DNA from: Streptomyces sp. NBC_01465
Lineage (GTDB): Bacteria; Actinomycetota; Actinomycetes; Streptomycetales; Streptomycetaceae
Direction: 5' to 3'
NCBI RefSeq assembly: GCF_036227325.1
Contig: NZ_CP109467.1
Coordinates: forward strand, 1,674,001-1,738,000
DNA: 64,000 bases
Translations under genes and position numbers: made by a program
Notes under the pieces: generated by a model
Databases searched by the model: none
Told to the model about the DNA's origin: nothing
Seen by the model: only the letters and a program-made list of their open reading frames with translations
Shown: positions 17,047 to 26,062 of the stretch, in pieces
How the letters are laid out: each line of letters starts with the position of its first letter
Position numbering within the stretch: position 1 is the first letter of the stretch

Positions 17047-17442
17047 TCAGAGGCCCGCCACGATCAGTGCCAGGCCCAGGGTCAGCACCGCCGCCCCCGC
17101 CGCCACGAACCACCGGTCCGCGCCCGCCCGTTCGCGGCCGAGCAGGACCACGTCCCTCGGGTCGTCCGGGGCGTACGAGAGCTCGACGCGCGTCCCGGGC
17201 TCCAGCCGTGCGGGCGAGGGGATCTCCAGGACGCGGCCGTCGGCGGTCTCGAACTGCAGGAGCCGGCGGTCGGCGCCCGGTGGCGCCGGTTTCACCAGCG
17301 CCCAGGCGCGGAGGCCCGCCTCGCGGATGCGGCGGGTCTCTCGCAGCCCGTACGCACCGGCGAGCAGCGCGACCAGACCGCCGAAGGCGGTGAACCCCGC
17401 GAGGACGATCAGCACGGTCGCGATCGTAGTGCGGGGCGGCAC
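17047..17442 (-). CDS. DUF3592 membrane protein
   Basis: A 131-residue protein with one N-terminal and one C-terminal transmembrane helix flanking a beta-rich extramembrane domain (AWALVKPAPPG, LLQFETADGRVLEIPSP, GTRVELSYAPDDPRDVVL), which is the DUF3592 pattern. The start is uncertain: a GTG here, or another GTG nine codons downstream that would begin directly at the hydrophobic helix. The function is unknown. It is the last gene of a same-strand run with coaE and PAC2. Confidence 0.8.
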   Translation of the reverse strand: MPPRTTIATVLIVLAGFTAFGGLVALLAGAYGLRETRRIREAGLRAWALVKPAPPGADRRLLQFETADGRVLEIPSPARLEPGTRVELSYAPDDPRDVVLLGRERAGADRWFVAAGAAVLTLGLALIVAGL

Positions 17443-17467
17443 CCCGCGGGGCGGCTTTGGTGAGGGG

Positions 17468-18067
17468 TTAACGCGCCGCGCGCTCGGTCAGTTCCGCCCA
17501 GACCTTGCGGACCTGCGGTTCCAGGGCGGACAGCGGGCCGTCGTTGTCGATGAGGAGGTCCGCGATCGCCCGGCGGTCGTCGCGGGTGGCCTGCGCCGCC
17601 ATCCTGGCCCGCGCCTCGCCCTCCGCCATGCCCCGCAGCCGTACGAGACGGTCCAGCTGGGTCTCGGGGGCCGCGTCCACCACGACCACCAGGTCGTACA
17701 GCGGGGCCAGCGCGTTCTCCGTCAGCAGCGGTACGTCGTGGACGACCACGGAGCCGTCCGTCGCCGCCCCCTCCAGCTCCGCCGAGCGGGCGCCGACCAG
17801 GGGGTGCACGATCGCGTTCAGGGTCTGCAGCTTCGTCTGGTCGGCGAAGACGATCGAGCCCAGCTTCGGGCGGTCCAGCGACCCGTCCTCCGCGAGGACT
17901 TCCTCCCCGAAGGCTTCAACAACGGCCGCGAGCCCGGGAGTTCCGGGCTCGACGACCTCGCGCGCGATCTTGTCCGCGTCGATCAGCACCGCTCCGTACG
18001 AAGCGAGCAGCCGCGACACCTCACTCTTGCCGGCACCGATTCCGCCGGTCAGACCCACTTTCAGCAT
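17468..18067 (-). CDS. coaE: Dephospho-CoA kinase
   Basis: A 199-residue P-loop kinase catalysing the last step of coenzyme A synthesis, ATP-dependent phosphorylation of dephospho-CoA. The Walker A is [11 protein letters not shown] at residues 5-15. DADKIARE is the conserved substrate-binding segment, and [12 protein letters not shown] and [14 protein letters not shown] are the lid and adenine-binding regions typical of CoaE. The length matches the kinase alone, with no C-terminal GrpB-like (DUF4269/UPF0157) fusion as seen in some actinobacteria. It lies 9 bp after the PAC2 gene, probably in one transcript. Confidence 0.96.
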   Translation of the reverse strand: MLKVGLTGGIGAGKSEVSRLLASYGAVLIDADKIAREVVEPGTPGLAAVVEAFGEEVLAEDGSLDRPKLGSIVFADQTKLQTLNAIVHPLVGARSAELEGAATDGSVVVHDVPLLTENALAPLYDLVVVVDAAPETQLDRLVRLRGMAEGEARARMAAQATRDDRRAIADLLIDNDGPLSALEPQVRKVWAELTERAAR

Positions 18068-18076
18068 GGGCAGAGC

Positions 18077-19015
18077 CTAGACGTCGCCCTCCCGCTCCGC
18101 GAGGAAGCGTTCGAATTCGAGGCCGATCTCGTCCGCCGACGGCAGATCCACCGGCTCGGCGACGAGATTGCCGCGGGTCTCCGCTCCGGCCATCGCGTCG
18201 TACTGGTGCTCAAGGCCCTGGACCAGGGTGACGAGCTCCTCGTCGCCCTCGCCGATCTGGCGCTCGATCTCGTCCTGGGTGCGCTGCGCCTCCGTACGAA
18301 GGGAGTGCGCGACGCCCGGCAGCACCAGGCCCGTGGCCGCCGTGACCGCCTCCAGCGCGGTCAGCGCCGCGTCCGGGTAGGACGAGCGCGCCACATAGTG
18401 CGGTACGTGGGCGGCGACGCCCAGGACGTCGTGGCCGCTCTCCGCCAGCCGGTACTCGACCAGCGACTCCGCGCTGCCCGGGACCTGCGCCTCGTCGAAC
18501 GGGGAGCGGTGGCCAGGCATCAGGTCCGTGCGGTTGCCGTGCGGGGTGATGCCGACCGGGCGGGTGTGCGGGACGCCCATCGGGATGCCGTGGAAGTTCA
18601 CGGAGAGGCGTACGCCGAGGCGCTCGACGATCTGCTGTACGGCGAGGGCGAAGCGCTCCCACTCCACGTCCGGCTCGGGGCCCGACAGCAGCAGGAAGGG
18701 CGCGCCCGTGGCGTCCTGCACCAGGCGGACGTCGAGCGTCGGCGCCTCGTACGCCGACCAGTGGTCGCGCCGGAAGGTCAGCAGCGGACGGCGTGCGCGG
18801 TAGTCCACGAGCCGGTCGTGGTCGAAGCGGGCCACCACCTGGTGCGGGAGGCTCTCCAGCAGGTTGTCGACGATCTGCTCGCCGGTCTCGCCCGCGTCGA
18901 TGTATCCGTCGAAGTGATAGAGCATGACAAGGCCCGCCGACTCCTGCGCCAGCGCCATGTCGACGACGGCGAGGCCCTTCGGCTCCCATTCATACAAATC
19001 CTGCGGATCAAGCAC
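18077..19015 (-). CDS. PAC2-family protein (proteasome assembly chaperone-like)
   Basis: A 312-residue PAC2-fold protein from GTG with GAGGAGG about 9 nt upstream. Conserved stretches are [55 protein letters not shown] and [22 protein letters not shown]. Actinobacterial PAC2 proteins are homologous to eukaryotic/archaeal proteasome assembly chaperones, and streptomycetes have a 20S proteasome, but a direct role has not been firmly shown. The C-terminal helix is acidic. It is probably co-transcribed with coaE. Confidence 0.92.
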   Translation of the reverse strand: MLDPQDLYEWEPKGLAVVDMALAQESAGLVMLYHFDGYIDAGETGEQIVDNLLESLPHQVVARFDHDRLVDYRARRPLLTFRRDHWSAYEAPTLDVRLVQDATGAPFLLLSGPEPDVEWERFALAVQQIVERLGVRLSVNFHGIPMGVPHTRPVGITPHGNRTDLMPGHRSPFDEAQVPGSAESLVEYRLAESGHDVLGVAAHVPHYVARSSYPDAALTALEAVTAATGLVLPGVAHSLRTEAQRTQDEIERQIGEGDEELVTLVQGLEHQYDAMAGAETRGNLVAEPVDLPSADEIGLEFERFLAEREGDV

Positions 19016-19109
19016 GATTACCGCTCCTCCTCGTGTTCATTGGGAAGAACGTGCCGAGGGACGCGGGCATTCCCCTCCCGCGCCCCTTCTCAGCAACCTT
19101 TCACCTGTG

Positions 19110-20723
19110 TCAGGCGAGAACCCTGGTGTGCAGCGCGGTCACCGCCTTGCGTGCGGAGGTGAACGCTCCGTGCTGCCAGGCGTCGGTGTAGCTGAGCCAG
19201 TCGCCCGCGAAGTAGACCCGCCCCGTGCCCTCGTTGAGCGGCTTGTAGCGCGGGTCGTCGGGGCCGCCGACGGTGTCGTGCCAGGCGGCTTCGAGGTGCG
19301 GGGTCTGGCGCCAGTGGTGGGAGAAGGAGGAGGCGAGTTCGGTGCGGTACTTGGGGCCGAAGATCTTGGCGCCCGCGGCCACCGCGCGCTTCTCGCGGTC
19401 GGCCGGGGAGAGCTTCGCATAGGAGTCCGCGTCGGTGTCGTAGTTGTAGTAGCCGATCATGACGCCGCGCTCGCCGTGGAAGCCGTACGACGGGTGCCAG
19501 ATGTGGGTGACGTCCAGATCGGTCTCGGTGATGCCGCCGTAGATCCGGTGGTCCAGCTCCCACCAGCGCGACTTGTACTCGAGGCCGATCTTGCCCGCGG
19601 ACTGCGGCTTGATCGCCTCCAGGGCGCCCTGCACGCCCGCGCCCAGGTTGTGCGGGATCTTGGCGAGGATGTTCGGCGGGAGCGCGCCGATGCAGTAGTC
19701 GGCGTCGATCTGCCGGGTCCGGCCGCCCTGCGTGTACGTCACCGAGACACCGTGCGCCTTGTCGGTGATCCGGGTGACGGCCGCCCCGGTGCGGATCTTG
19801 TGGGCGCCGATAGCCCTGGTCAGGGCCTTGGGTATCTGGTCCATGCCGCCCACCGGCTGGAACATCAGCATCGCCTGGTCGTAGCCGAACTCGAACGAGA
19901 AGTAGCGGCCGACACCGGTCGAGAAGATCTCCGACGCGGTCGGTACGTTCCCGAGCTCGACGCCCGGCGTGCCCGCGGCCGCCGGCACGGTGGTGAAGCC
20001 GCGGCGCTCGCTGCCCGTGTAGTCGAGCTTGTCGCCGAGTGCACCGAAGTCCTTCAGGAACTCGACGAGGCGCTCCTGGTCGGCGGCGTTGAGTTCCCGG
20101 TCCAGGGCGCCCTTGTTCGTGGCCTTGGCGAGGAGCTCGGACACGTAGCCGTACATGTCGGCCTTGGCGGTGCGGTAGCGCATCGGCGCCGTCATGCCGG
20201 CCGACTCGTTGTAGAGGTAGGCGTCCGCGTTGGTGTTGGTGAACACCTCGAGCGGGACGCCGAGTTCACGGCAGTAGTCGAGGGTGACCATCCACTGCGG
20301 GAGGCGGGCCGGGCCCGCGTTCATGTACTGGCCCTGGCTGAAGCGGGCCGTCTGGTGGTTGCCGTAGAGGTCGGTGGTGGAGTCTCCGCCGCGCACCGTG
20401 AAGTTGCGGCCGCCGGTGCGGTCCCTGGCCTCCAGAACCGTACAGTCGTAGCCCGCCTTGCCCAGTTCGTACGCCGCCGCGAGCCCGGCGATGCCGCCGC
20501 CGACGATGACGACCTTCGCCGCGCCCTTCCCGCCGCTCAGATGGAAGTCGCTCGCCCTGGGCGCGTGGAAGGCGGGTTCGCGGGTCGCGGCCTGCGCGGT
20601 CGGGGCGAGACCGAGGGCGCCCATGGTGGCGAACATCGCGCCCGCGCCGCCGGTGAGCCCGACGTTGCGCAGAAACCCGCGGCGGCTGGTTCCGGAGGTG
20701 ATCGCATCCTGTGCCTGTGCCAT
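19110..20723 (-). CDS. Tat-exported flavin monoamine/L-amino acid oxidase
   Basis: A 537-residue protein. It starts with a twin-arginine signal (SRRGFLRN, residues 13-20, then a Gly/Ala-rich h-region ending AQA). An FAD-binding Rossmann motif follows (VVIVGGGIAGLAAAYELG, about 70-88), and the second flavin contact is near the C-terminus (RVYFAGDWLSYTDAWQHGAF). In between is the monoamine/L-amino-acid oxidase substrate domain. It should oxidise an amine or amino acid to the imine, producing hydrogen peroxide outside the cell. ATG follows GAAGGGG. It is preceded by the rpsA terminator, so it is a separate unit. The substrate is not determinable. Confidence 0.92.
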   Translation of the reverse strand: MAQAQDAITSGTSRRGFLRNVGLTGGAGAMFATMGALGLAPTAQAATREPAFHAPRASDFHLSGGKGAAKVVIVGGGIAGLAAAYELGKAGYDCTVLEARDRTGGRNFTVRGGDSTTDLYGNHQTARFSQGQYMNAGPARLPQWMVTLDYCRELGVPLEVFTNTNADAYLYNESAGMTAPMRYRTAKADMYGYVSELLAKATNKGALDRELNAADQERLVEFLKDFGALGDKLDYTGSERRGFTTVPAAAGTPGVELGNVPTASEIFSTGVGRYFSFEFGYDQAMLMFQPVGGMDQIPKALTRAIGAHKIRTGAAVTRITDKAHGVSVTYTQGGRTRQIDADYCIGALPPNILAKIPHNLGAGVQGALEAIKPQSAGKIGLEYKSRWWELDHRIYGGITETDLDVTHIWHPSYGFHGERGVMIGYYNYDTDADSYAKLSPADREKRAVAAGAKIFGPKYRTELASSFSHHWRQTPHLEAAWHDTVGGPDDPRYKPLNEGTGRVYFAGDWLSYTDAWQHGAFTSARKAVTALHTRVLA

Positions 20724-20821
20724 GTTCAGGATCCCCTTCTGATCTTGGGTGCTTGCTGCGGGGATCCTGGCAACGGCCTGTTACGGGCCGTCAGTTACTC
20801 GTGTATCTCACAGGTAAACGC

Positions 20822-20858
20822 AAGTAAGGCCCGCTCCCAGAGGGAGCGGGCCTTACTT
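20822..20858 (-). terminator. rpsA terminator
   Basis: A perfect 17-bp inverted repeat (arms 20822-20838 and 20842-20858) with a 3-nt loop, beginning 32 bp after the rpsA stop. It is one of the strongest stem-loops in the window, and separates rpsA from the amine oxidase gene. Confidence 0.9.
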
Positions 20859-20889
20859 TCAGCTAGTTACCAGCTGACGGATCAGAGCT

Positions 20890-22404
20890 TCAGCTCTGGC
20901 CGCCCGCCAGCTTCTCGCGCAGGGCAGCCAGGGCCTCGTCCGACGCCAGGGCGCCGGAGTTGTCGTCCGACTCCGAGGAGTACGAACCACCCGAGATCGC
21001 GGCACCCGCACCGGCACCAGCACCGGCGGCGGGGGCGGCAGCACCCTCGGCCTCGGCGGCGGCGTCGGCCTCGCGGGACTTGATGACCTGGGCCTGGTGC
21101 TGCTCGAAGCGCGTCTGCGCCTCGGCGTACTGGGTCTCCCAGACCTCACGCTGCGACTCGAAGCCCTCGAGCCAGTCGTTGGTCTCGGGGTCGAAGCCCT
21201 CGGGGTAGATGTAGTTGCCCTGGTCGTCGTACGACGCGGCCATGCCGTACAGCGTCGGGTCGAACTCGACCGTCGCCGGGTCGGCACCGAAGGCCTCGTT
21301 GGCCTGCTTCAGCGAGAGGCTGATGCGGCGGCGCTCGAGGTCGATGTCGATGACCTTGACGAAGATCTCGTCGTTGACCTGGACGACCTGCTCCGGGATC
21401 TCCACGTGGCGCTCGGCCAGCTCGGAGATGTGGACCAGACCCTCGATGCCCTCGTCGACGCGCACGAACGCACCGAAGGGAACGAGCTTGGTGACCTTAC
21501 CGGGAACAACCTGCCCGATCTGGTGCGTGCGGGCGAACTGCTGCCACGGGTCTTCCTGCGTCGCCTTGAGCGACAGGGAGACGCGCTCGCGGTCCATGTC
21601 CACGTCGAGAACCTCGACGGTGACTTCCTGGCCGACCTCGACAACCTCGGAGGGGTGGTCGATGTGCTTCCAGGACAGCTCGGAGACGTGCACGAGACCG
21701 TCGACGCCACCCAGGTCCACGAAGGCACCGAAGTTGACGATCGAGGAGACGACGCCGGAGCGGACCTGACCCTTCTGCAGGGTCGTGAGGAACGTCTGGC
21801 GAACCTCGGACTGGGTCTGCTCGAGCCAGGCACGGCGGGACAGGACCACGTTGTTGCGGTTCTTGTCCAGCTCGATGATCTTGGCCTCGAGCTCCTTGCC
21901 CACGTAGGGCTGGAGGTCGCGGACGCGGCGCATCTCGACGAGGGACGCCGGCAGGAAGCCACGGAGGCCGATGTCGAGGATGAGACCACCCTTGACGACC
22001 TCGATGACGGTACCGGTGACGATGCCGTCTTCTTCCTTGATCTTCTCGATGGTGCCCCAGGCGCGCTCGTACTGAGCGCGCTTCTTCGAGAGGATCAGGC
22101 GGCCTTCCTTGTCCTCCTTCTGGAGAACCAGGGCCTCGATCTCGTCGCCGACCTTGACGACCTCGTTCGGGTCGACGTCGTGCTTGATCGAGAGCTCGCG
22201 GCTCGGGATCACGCCTTCGGTCTTGTAACCGATGTCGAGGAGGACCTCGTCGCGGTCGACCTTGACGATCACACCGTCAACGATGTCGCCGTCGTTGAAG
22301 TACTTGATCGTCTCGTCGATCGCCGCGAGGAAGGCTTCCGCGTCGCCGATGTCGTTGACCGCAACCTGCGGAGTGGTGGCGGTGGTCTCGGTGCTGCTCG
22401 TCAT
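20890..22404 (-). CDS. rpsA: 30S ribosomal protein S1
   Basis: A 504-residue protein with four S1 (OB-fold RNA-binding) repeats, near residues 36-105, 122-190, 207-277 and 294-365, for example DGVIVKVDRDEVLLDIGYKT and VTKLVPFGAFVRVDEGIEGLVHI. The last two carry the best RNA-binding consensus (FGAFV and HISEL). Gram-negative S1 has six repeats; four is normal in actinobacteria. The C-terminal ~130 residues are acidic, Ala/Gly-rich and disordered. S1 binds mRNA leaders at the ribosome. It is transcribed from a clear promoter about 200 bp upstream. Confidence 0.97.
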   Translation of the reverse strand: MTSSTETTATTPQVAVNDIGDAEAFLAAIDETIKYFNDGDIVDGVIVKVDRDEVLLDIGYKTEGVIPSRELSIKHDVDPNEVVKVGDEIEALVLQKEDKEGRLILSKKRAQYERAWGTIEKIKEEDGIVTGTVIEVVKGGLILDIGLRGFLPASLVEMRRVRDLQPYVGKELEAKIIELDKNRNNVVLSRRAWLEQTQSEVRQTFLTTLQKGQVRSGVVSSIVNFGAFVDLGGVDGLVHVSELSWKHIDHPSEVVEVGQEVTVEVLDVDMDRERVSLSLKATQEDPWQQFARTHQIGQVVPGKVTKLVPFGAFVRVDEGIEGLVHISELAERHVEIPEQVVQVNDEIFVKVIDIDLERRRISLSLKQANEAFGADPATVEFDPTLYGMAASYDDQGNYIYPEGFDPETNDWLEGFESQREVWETQYAEAQTRFEQHQAQVIKSREADAAAEAEGAAAPAAGAGAGAGAAISGGSYSSESDDNSGALASDEALAALREKLAGGQS

Positions 22405-22758
22405 GTGGGAAAAGGCTCCGGTGCGGACATTGAAGTCGTAGGTACTGCTACGCCGGGAACCCGTGTCACCACCGCAGAACGCCGGACAGCCCGGGAAGCG
22501 CCAGTCCGGAACTTCCCGGAGGCGCCTCGAGAACCGAGGAGACGTACCAACTGAGGCGAGCGCAGCCTGCTAGGTCTGAGGAGCGCAGGCTCGCAGCGCA
22601 ACTTGTAGCATACGGGGGCAGCCGGACACGGTCAATGCGCGAAGGCGCACACCCGGGGCGGAACGCCCCATACCCGGCACAACTCGCGTTCCACAAGGCC
22701 ACATCGGCCTCGGCAGCGCACTTCCGCAGACGATACAGCGACCTTGCAGACGGGCACG
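22405..22758. other. Divergent intergenic region: rpsA promoter/leader and methyltransferase upstream region
   Basis: This 354-bp stretch contains no convincing gene. It holds the rpsA promoter and a ~200-nt leader with a CCGGGAAG/CTTCCCGG hairpin (22491-22519). On the other side it must also contain the promoter of the rightward methyltransferase gene, for which no clear consensus is visible. Confidence 0.8.
22607..22635 (-). promoter_or_regulatory. HrdB-type promoter of rpsA
   Basis: On the minus strand: TTGACC, 17 bp, then TATGCT, an excellent match to the housekeeping sigma consensus. Transcription would start near 22600, giving a leader of roughly 195 nt before the rpsA ATG, enough for autogenous control by S1. 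Confidence 0.8.
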
Positions 22759-23562
22759 ATGAGCGACGAATACGAGTCGGAAGCGACACGGCGTGACGCC
22801 GGATACACGGAGAGCACCGGAGCCAGCCGGGGCTGGTGGGACCGCAATGCCGACGAGTACCAGATCGATCATGGCTCCTTCCTGGGCGACGACCGGTTTG
22901 TCTGGGGTCCCGAGGGGCTCGACGAGGTGGAGGCCGAGCTGCTCGGCCCGGCGGAGTCCCTGAAGGGGCTCGACGTCCTGGAGATCGGCGCCGGAGCGGC
23001 CCAGTGCTCGCGCTGGCTGGCCGGCCAGGGGGCCCGCCCGGTCGCCCTCGACCTCTCCCACCGCCAGCTCCAGCACGGGCTGCGGATCGGCGGGGGCATC
23101 CCGCTGGTGCAGGCCGACGCGGGGGTGCTGCCCTTCCAGGACGGCTCCTTCGACCTCGCCTGCTCCGCGTACGGCGCGATCCCCTTCGTCGCCGACCCGG
23201 TGAAGGTGTTCAAGGAGGTCAGGCGGGTGCTGCGGCCCGGGGGGCGGTGGATCTTCTCCGTCACGCATCCCGTGCGCTGGGCGTTCCCGGACGAGCCCGG
23301 GCCCGAGGGGCTCACCGTCTCCTCCTCGTACTTCGACCGCACCCCCTATGTGGAGCAGGACGAGCAGGGGCGCGCCACGTACGTGGAGCACCACCGGACG
23401 CTCGGCGACCGGGTGCGCGACGTGGTCGCCGGGGGTTTCCGGCTGGTCGACATCGTCGAGCCCGAGTGGCCCGCCTGGAACACCTCGGAGTGGGGCGGCT
23501 GGTCCCCGCTGCGCGGAAAGCTGATCCCGGGGTCGGCGATCTTCGTCTGCGTACGCGACTAG
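22759..23562 (+). CDS. Class I SAM-dependent methyltransferase (UbiE/SmtA-like)
   Basis: A 267-residue methyltransferase: motif I LDVLEIGAGAAQCSRWLA, the acidic end of motif II (PVALDLSHRQL), motif post-II QADAGVLPFQDGSFDLACSA, and VRRVLRPGGRWIFSVTHP. The N-terminal GWWDRNADEYQIDHG is characteristic of an actinobacterial subfamily always found near rpsA/hrpB. I chose the ATG beginning MSDEYES. The substrate is unknown. hrpB follows 16 bp downstream. Confidence 0.88.
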   Translation: MSDEYESEATRRDAGYTESTGASRGWWDRNADEYQIDHGSFLGDDRFVWGPEGLDEVEAELLGPAESLKGLDVLEIGAGAAQCSRWLAGQGARPVALDLSHRQLQHGLRIGGGIPLVQADAGVLPFQDGSFDLACSAYGAIPFVADPVKVFKEVRRVLRPGGRWIFSVTHPVRWAFPDEPGPEGLTVSSSYFDRTPYVEQDEQGRATYVEHHRTLGDRVRDVVAGGFRLVDIVEPEWPAWNTSEWGGWSPLRGKLIPGSAIFVCVRD

Positions 23563-23578
23563 GAGCGAGACTGGGGGC

Positions 23579-26062
23579 GTGATCCGCAGCGACGCCCTGG
23601 CCTCCCTTCCCGTACGCACCGCACTGCCCGCCCTGCAGCGGGCGCTGGACGAGCGGGGCGTCGCCGTGCTCTGCGCGCCTCCCGGCACCGGCAAGACGAC
23701 GCTCGTGCCGCTGGTGCTCGCCGAGCGCGGAGCCCGCGTGATCGTCGCCGAGCCCCGGCGGATCGCGGCGCGCGCCGCCGCCCGGCGCATGGCCTGGCTG
23801 CTCGGCGAGAAGGTCGGCGAGAGCGTCGGCTTCACCGTGCGCGGCGAGCGTGTGGTGGGGCCGGGGACCGTCGTGGAGGTCGTCACCACCGGGGTGCTGC
23901 TCCAACGGCTGCAGCGGGACCCGGAGTTGGCGGGCGTCGATGTGGTGATGCTCGACGAGTGCCATGAGCGGCATCTGGACGCGGACACCGTCGCCGCTTT
24001 TCTGCTGGACGTACGCGGGGCTCTGCGGCCCGAGTTGCAGCTGATCGCGGCGTCCGCGACGACGGACGCGGAGGGCTGGGCGCGGCTGCTCGGGGACGCG
24101 CCGGTCGTCGAGGCGCAGGGCGTCGCGCATCCGGTGGAGGTGGTGTGGGCGCCGCCCGCGCGGCCGGTGCGACCGCCGCACGGAATGCGCGTGGACCCCG
24201 CGCTGCTGACGCATGTGGCGTCGGTGGTGCGGCGGGCGCTGGCGGAACGGGAGGGCGACGTGCTCTGTTTCCTGCCGGGGGTCGGCGAAATCGCCCGTGT
24301 GGCAGGGCAGTTGTCCGGCGTGGACGCCGAGGTGCTGCAGGTGCACGGGCGGGCTCCGGCCGCCGTGCAGGACGCGGTACTGGCCGGGGGTTCGTCGCGG
24401 CGGGTCGTGCTGGCGACGTCGGTGGCGGAGTCCTCGCTGACGGTGCCCGGGGTGCGCGTTGTGGTGGATTCGGGGCTGGCGCGGGAGCCGCGTACGGACC
24501 ATGCGCGGGGGCTGAGCGCGCTCACGACCATACGGGCCTCGCAGGCGGCGGGACGGCAGCGGGCGGGGCGGGCCGGGCGCGAGGCGCCCGGGGCGGTCTA
24601 CCGCTGCTGGACGGAGGCGGAGGACGGGCGGCTCGCGCGCTTCCCCTCACCGGAGATCAAGGTCGCGGACCTGGCCGCCTTCGCGCTGCAGGCGGCGTGC
24701 TGGGGTGATCCCTCGGCGGAGGGGCTCGCGCTGCTGGACGCGCCGCCCGCGGGGGCCATGGGGGCGGCACGGGAGGTGCTGGCGGCGATCGGCGCGGTCG
24801 ACGCCGCGGGCCGGGCGGGCGAACGGGGCCTGCGGATGGCCCGGTTGGGGGTGCATCCCCGGCTGGCGCGGGCGCTGCTCGACGGGGCGCGGGAGGTCGG
24901 GGCGCGGCGGGCCGCGGAGGTCGTGGCAATGCTGAGCGAGGAGCCTCCGCGGGAGTACGGGGACGATCTGGCGGCGGCTTGGCGCAGGGCGCGGGCCGGC
25001 GGGGATCCGTATGCGGCGCGGTGGCGGCAGGAGGCGCGGCGGCTGGCGTCGGGGGTGTCCGGCGAGGGTTCCGGGCGGGGCTCGTCGGGCGACGATGCCG
25101 CGGCCGGGCTGGTGGCCGCGCTGGCGTTTCCCGAGCGGGTAGCTCGGGCTCGGGGCGACGGGGCTTTTCTCATGGTGTCCGGGACCGGGGCCGAGCTGGG
25201 TGACGGGTCCGGGCTGCGCAGTGCGGGCTGGCTCGCCGTGGCCGTCGCCGACCGGGGTGTGCTGGCCGCTTCCGCGCGGGTACGGCTCGCGGCGGTCGTC
25301 GACGAGGACACCGCGCGACTCGCCGCCGGGCATCTGCACTCCTCGGGCGAGGAGGTGCACTGGGACGGCGGGGACGTCGTCGCCCGGCGGGTGGAGCGGC
25401 TGGGTGCGGTGGAACTGGCGGTACGGAACTTGAAGGAGCCCGCGCCCGTTCTCGTAAGAGAGGCGCTGCTGGAGGGGCTGCGTACAGAGGGACTTGGGCT
25501 GCTGCGGTGGTCGCGGGACGCCCAGGGGCTGCGGGAGCGCCTCGCGTTCCTGCACCGGGTCGTGGGCGGCGGCTGGCCCGACGTGGCCGACGGGGCGCTG
25601 CTGGCTGCGGCCGACGGCTGGCTGGAGCCCGAGCTGTCGCGGGCGCGGCGCCGCGGCGATCTGGGGCGGATCGACGCCGGTCAGGCGCTGAACCGGCTGC
25701 TCCCGTGGGCCACCGGCGAGGCGGCCCGGCTCGACGAGCTCGCGCCCGAGCGCATCGAGGTGCCGAGCGGGTCGCGGATCCGTGTGGAGTACGGGGGTGA
25801 ACAGCCGGTGCTCGCCGTGAAGTTGCAGGAGATGTTCGGGCTCGCGCAGACCCCGACGGTGGCCGGGGTGCCCGTCCTCGTCCACCTGCTGTCGCCCGCC
25901 GGGCGGCCGGCCGCGGTCACCGCCGATCTGGCGTCCTTCTGGAAGGACGGATACCGGGCGGTGCGGGCCGAGTTGAGAGGGCGTTACCCCAAGCACCCCT
26001 GGCCCGAGGACCCTTCGGCGGCCGCACCGACCCGGTTCACCAACGCCCGGCTCAAGCGGTGA
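23579..26062 (+). CDS. hrpB: ATP-dependent helicase HrpB
   Basis: An 827-residue DEAH/RHA-type helicase. The order is APPGTGKTT (Walker A, residues 33-41), AEPRRIAARAAARR (Ia), LDECHERH (motif II, DECH, ~125), SATTDAEG (III), LATSVAESSLTVPGV (V) and RAGRAGREAPGAVYR (VI), then the helical HrpB C-terminal region (ARRRGDLGRIDAGQALNRLLPW) ending in RGRYPKHPWPEDP. HrpB hydrolyses ATP on RNA; its physiological role in bacteria is poorly known. It starts at GTG. Its 3' end overlaps the convergent DUF3068 gene by 11 bp. Confidence 0.95.
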   Translation: MIRSDALASLPVRTALPALQRALDERGVAVLCAPPGTGKTTLVPLVLAERGARVIVAEPRRIAARAAARRMAWLLGEKVGESVGFTVRGERVVGPGTVVEVVTTGVLLQRLQRDPELAGVDVVMLDECHERHLDADTVAAFLLDVRGALRPELQLIAASATTDAEGWARLLGDAPVVEAQGVAHPVEVVWAPPARPVRPPHGMRVDPALLTHVASVVRRALAEREGDVLCFLPGVGEIARVAGQLSGVDAEVLQVHGRAPAAVQDAVLAGGSSRRVVLATSVAESSLTVPGVRVVVDSGLAREPRTDHARGLSALTTIRASQAAGRQRAGRAGREAPGAVYRCWTEAEDGRLARFPSPEIKVADLAAFALQAACWGDPSAEGLALLDAPPAGAMGAAREVLAAIGAVDAAGRAGERGLRMARLGVHPRLARALLDGAREVGARRAAEVVAMLSEEPPREYGDDLAAAWRRARAGGDPYAARWRQEARRLASGVSGEGSGRGSSGDDAAAGLVAALAFPERVARARGDGAFLMVSGTGAELGDGSGLRSAGWLAVAVADRGVLAASARVRLAAVVDEDTARLAAGHLHSSGEEVHWDGGDVVARRVERLGAVELAVRNLKEPAPVLVREALLEGLRTEGLGLLRWSRDAQGLRERLAFLHRVVGGGWPDVADGALLAAADGWLEPELSRARRRGDLGRIDAGQALNRLLPWATGEAARLDELAPERIEVPSGSRIRVEYGGEQPVLAVKLQEMFGLAQTPTVAGVPVLVHLLSPAGRPAAVTADLASFWKDGYRAVRAELRGRYPKHPWPEDPSAAAPTRFTNARLKR

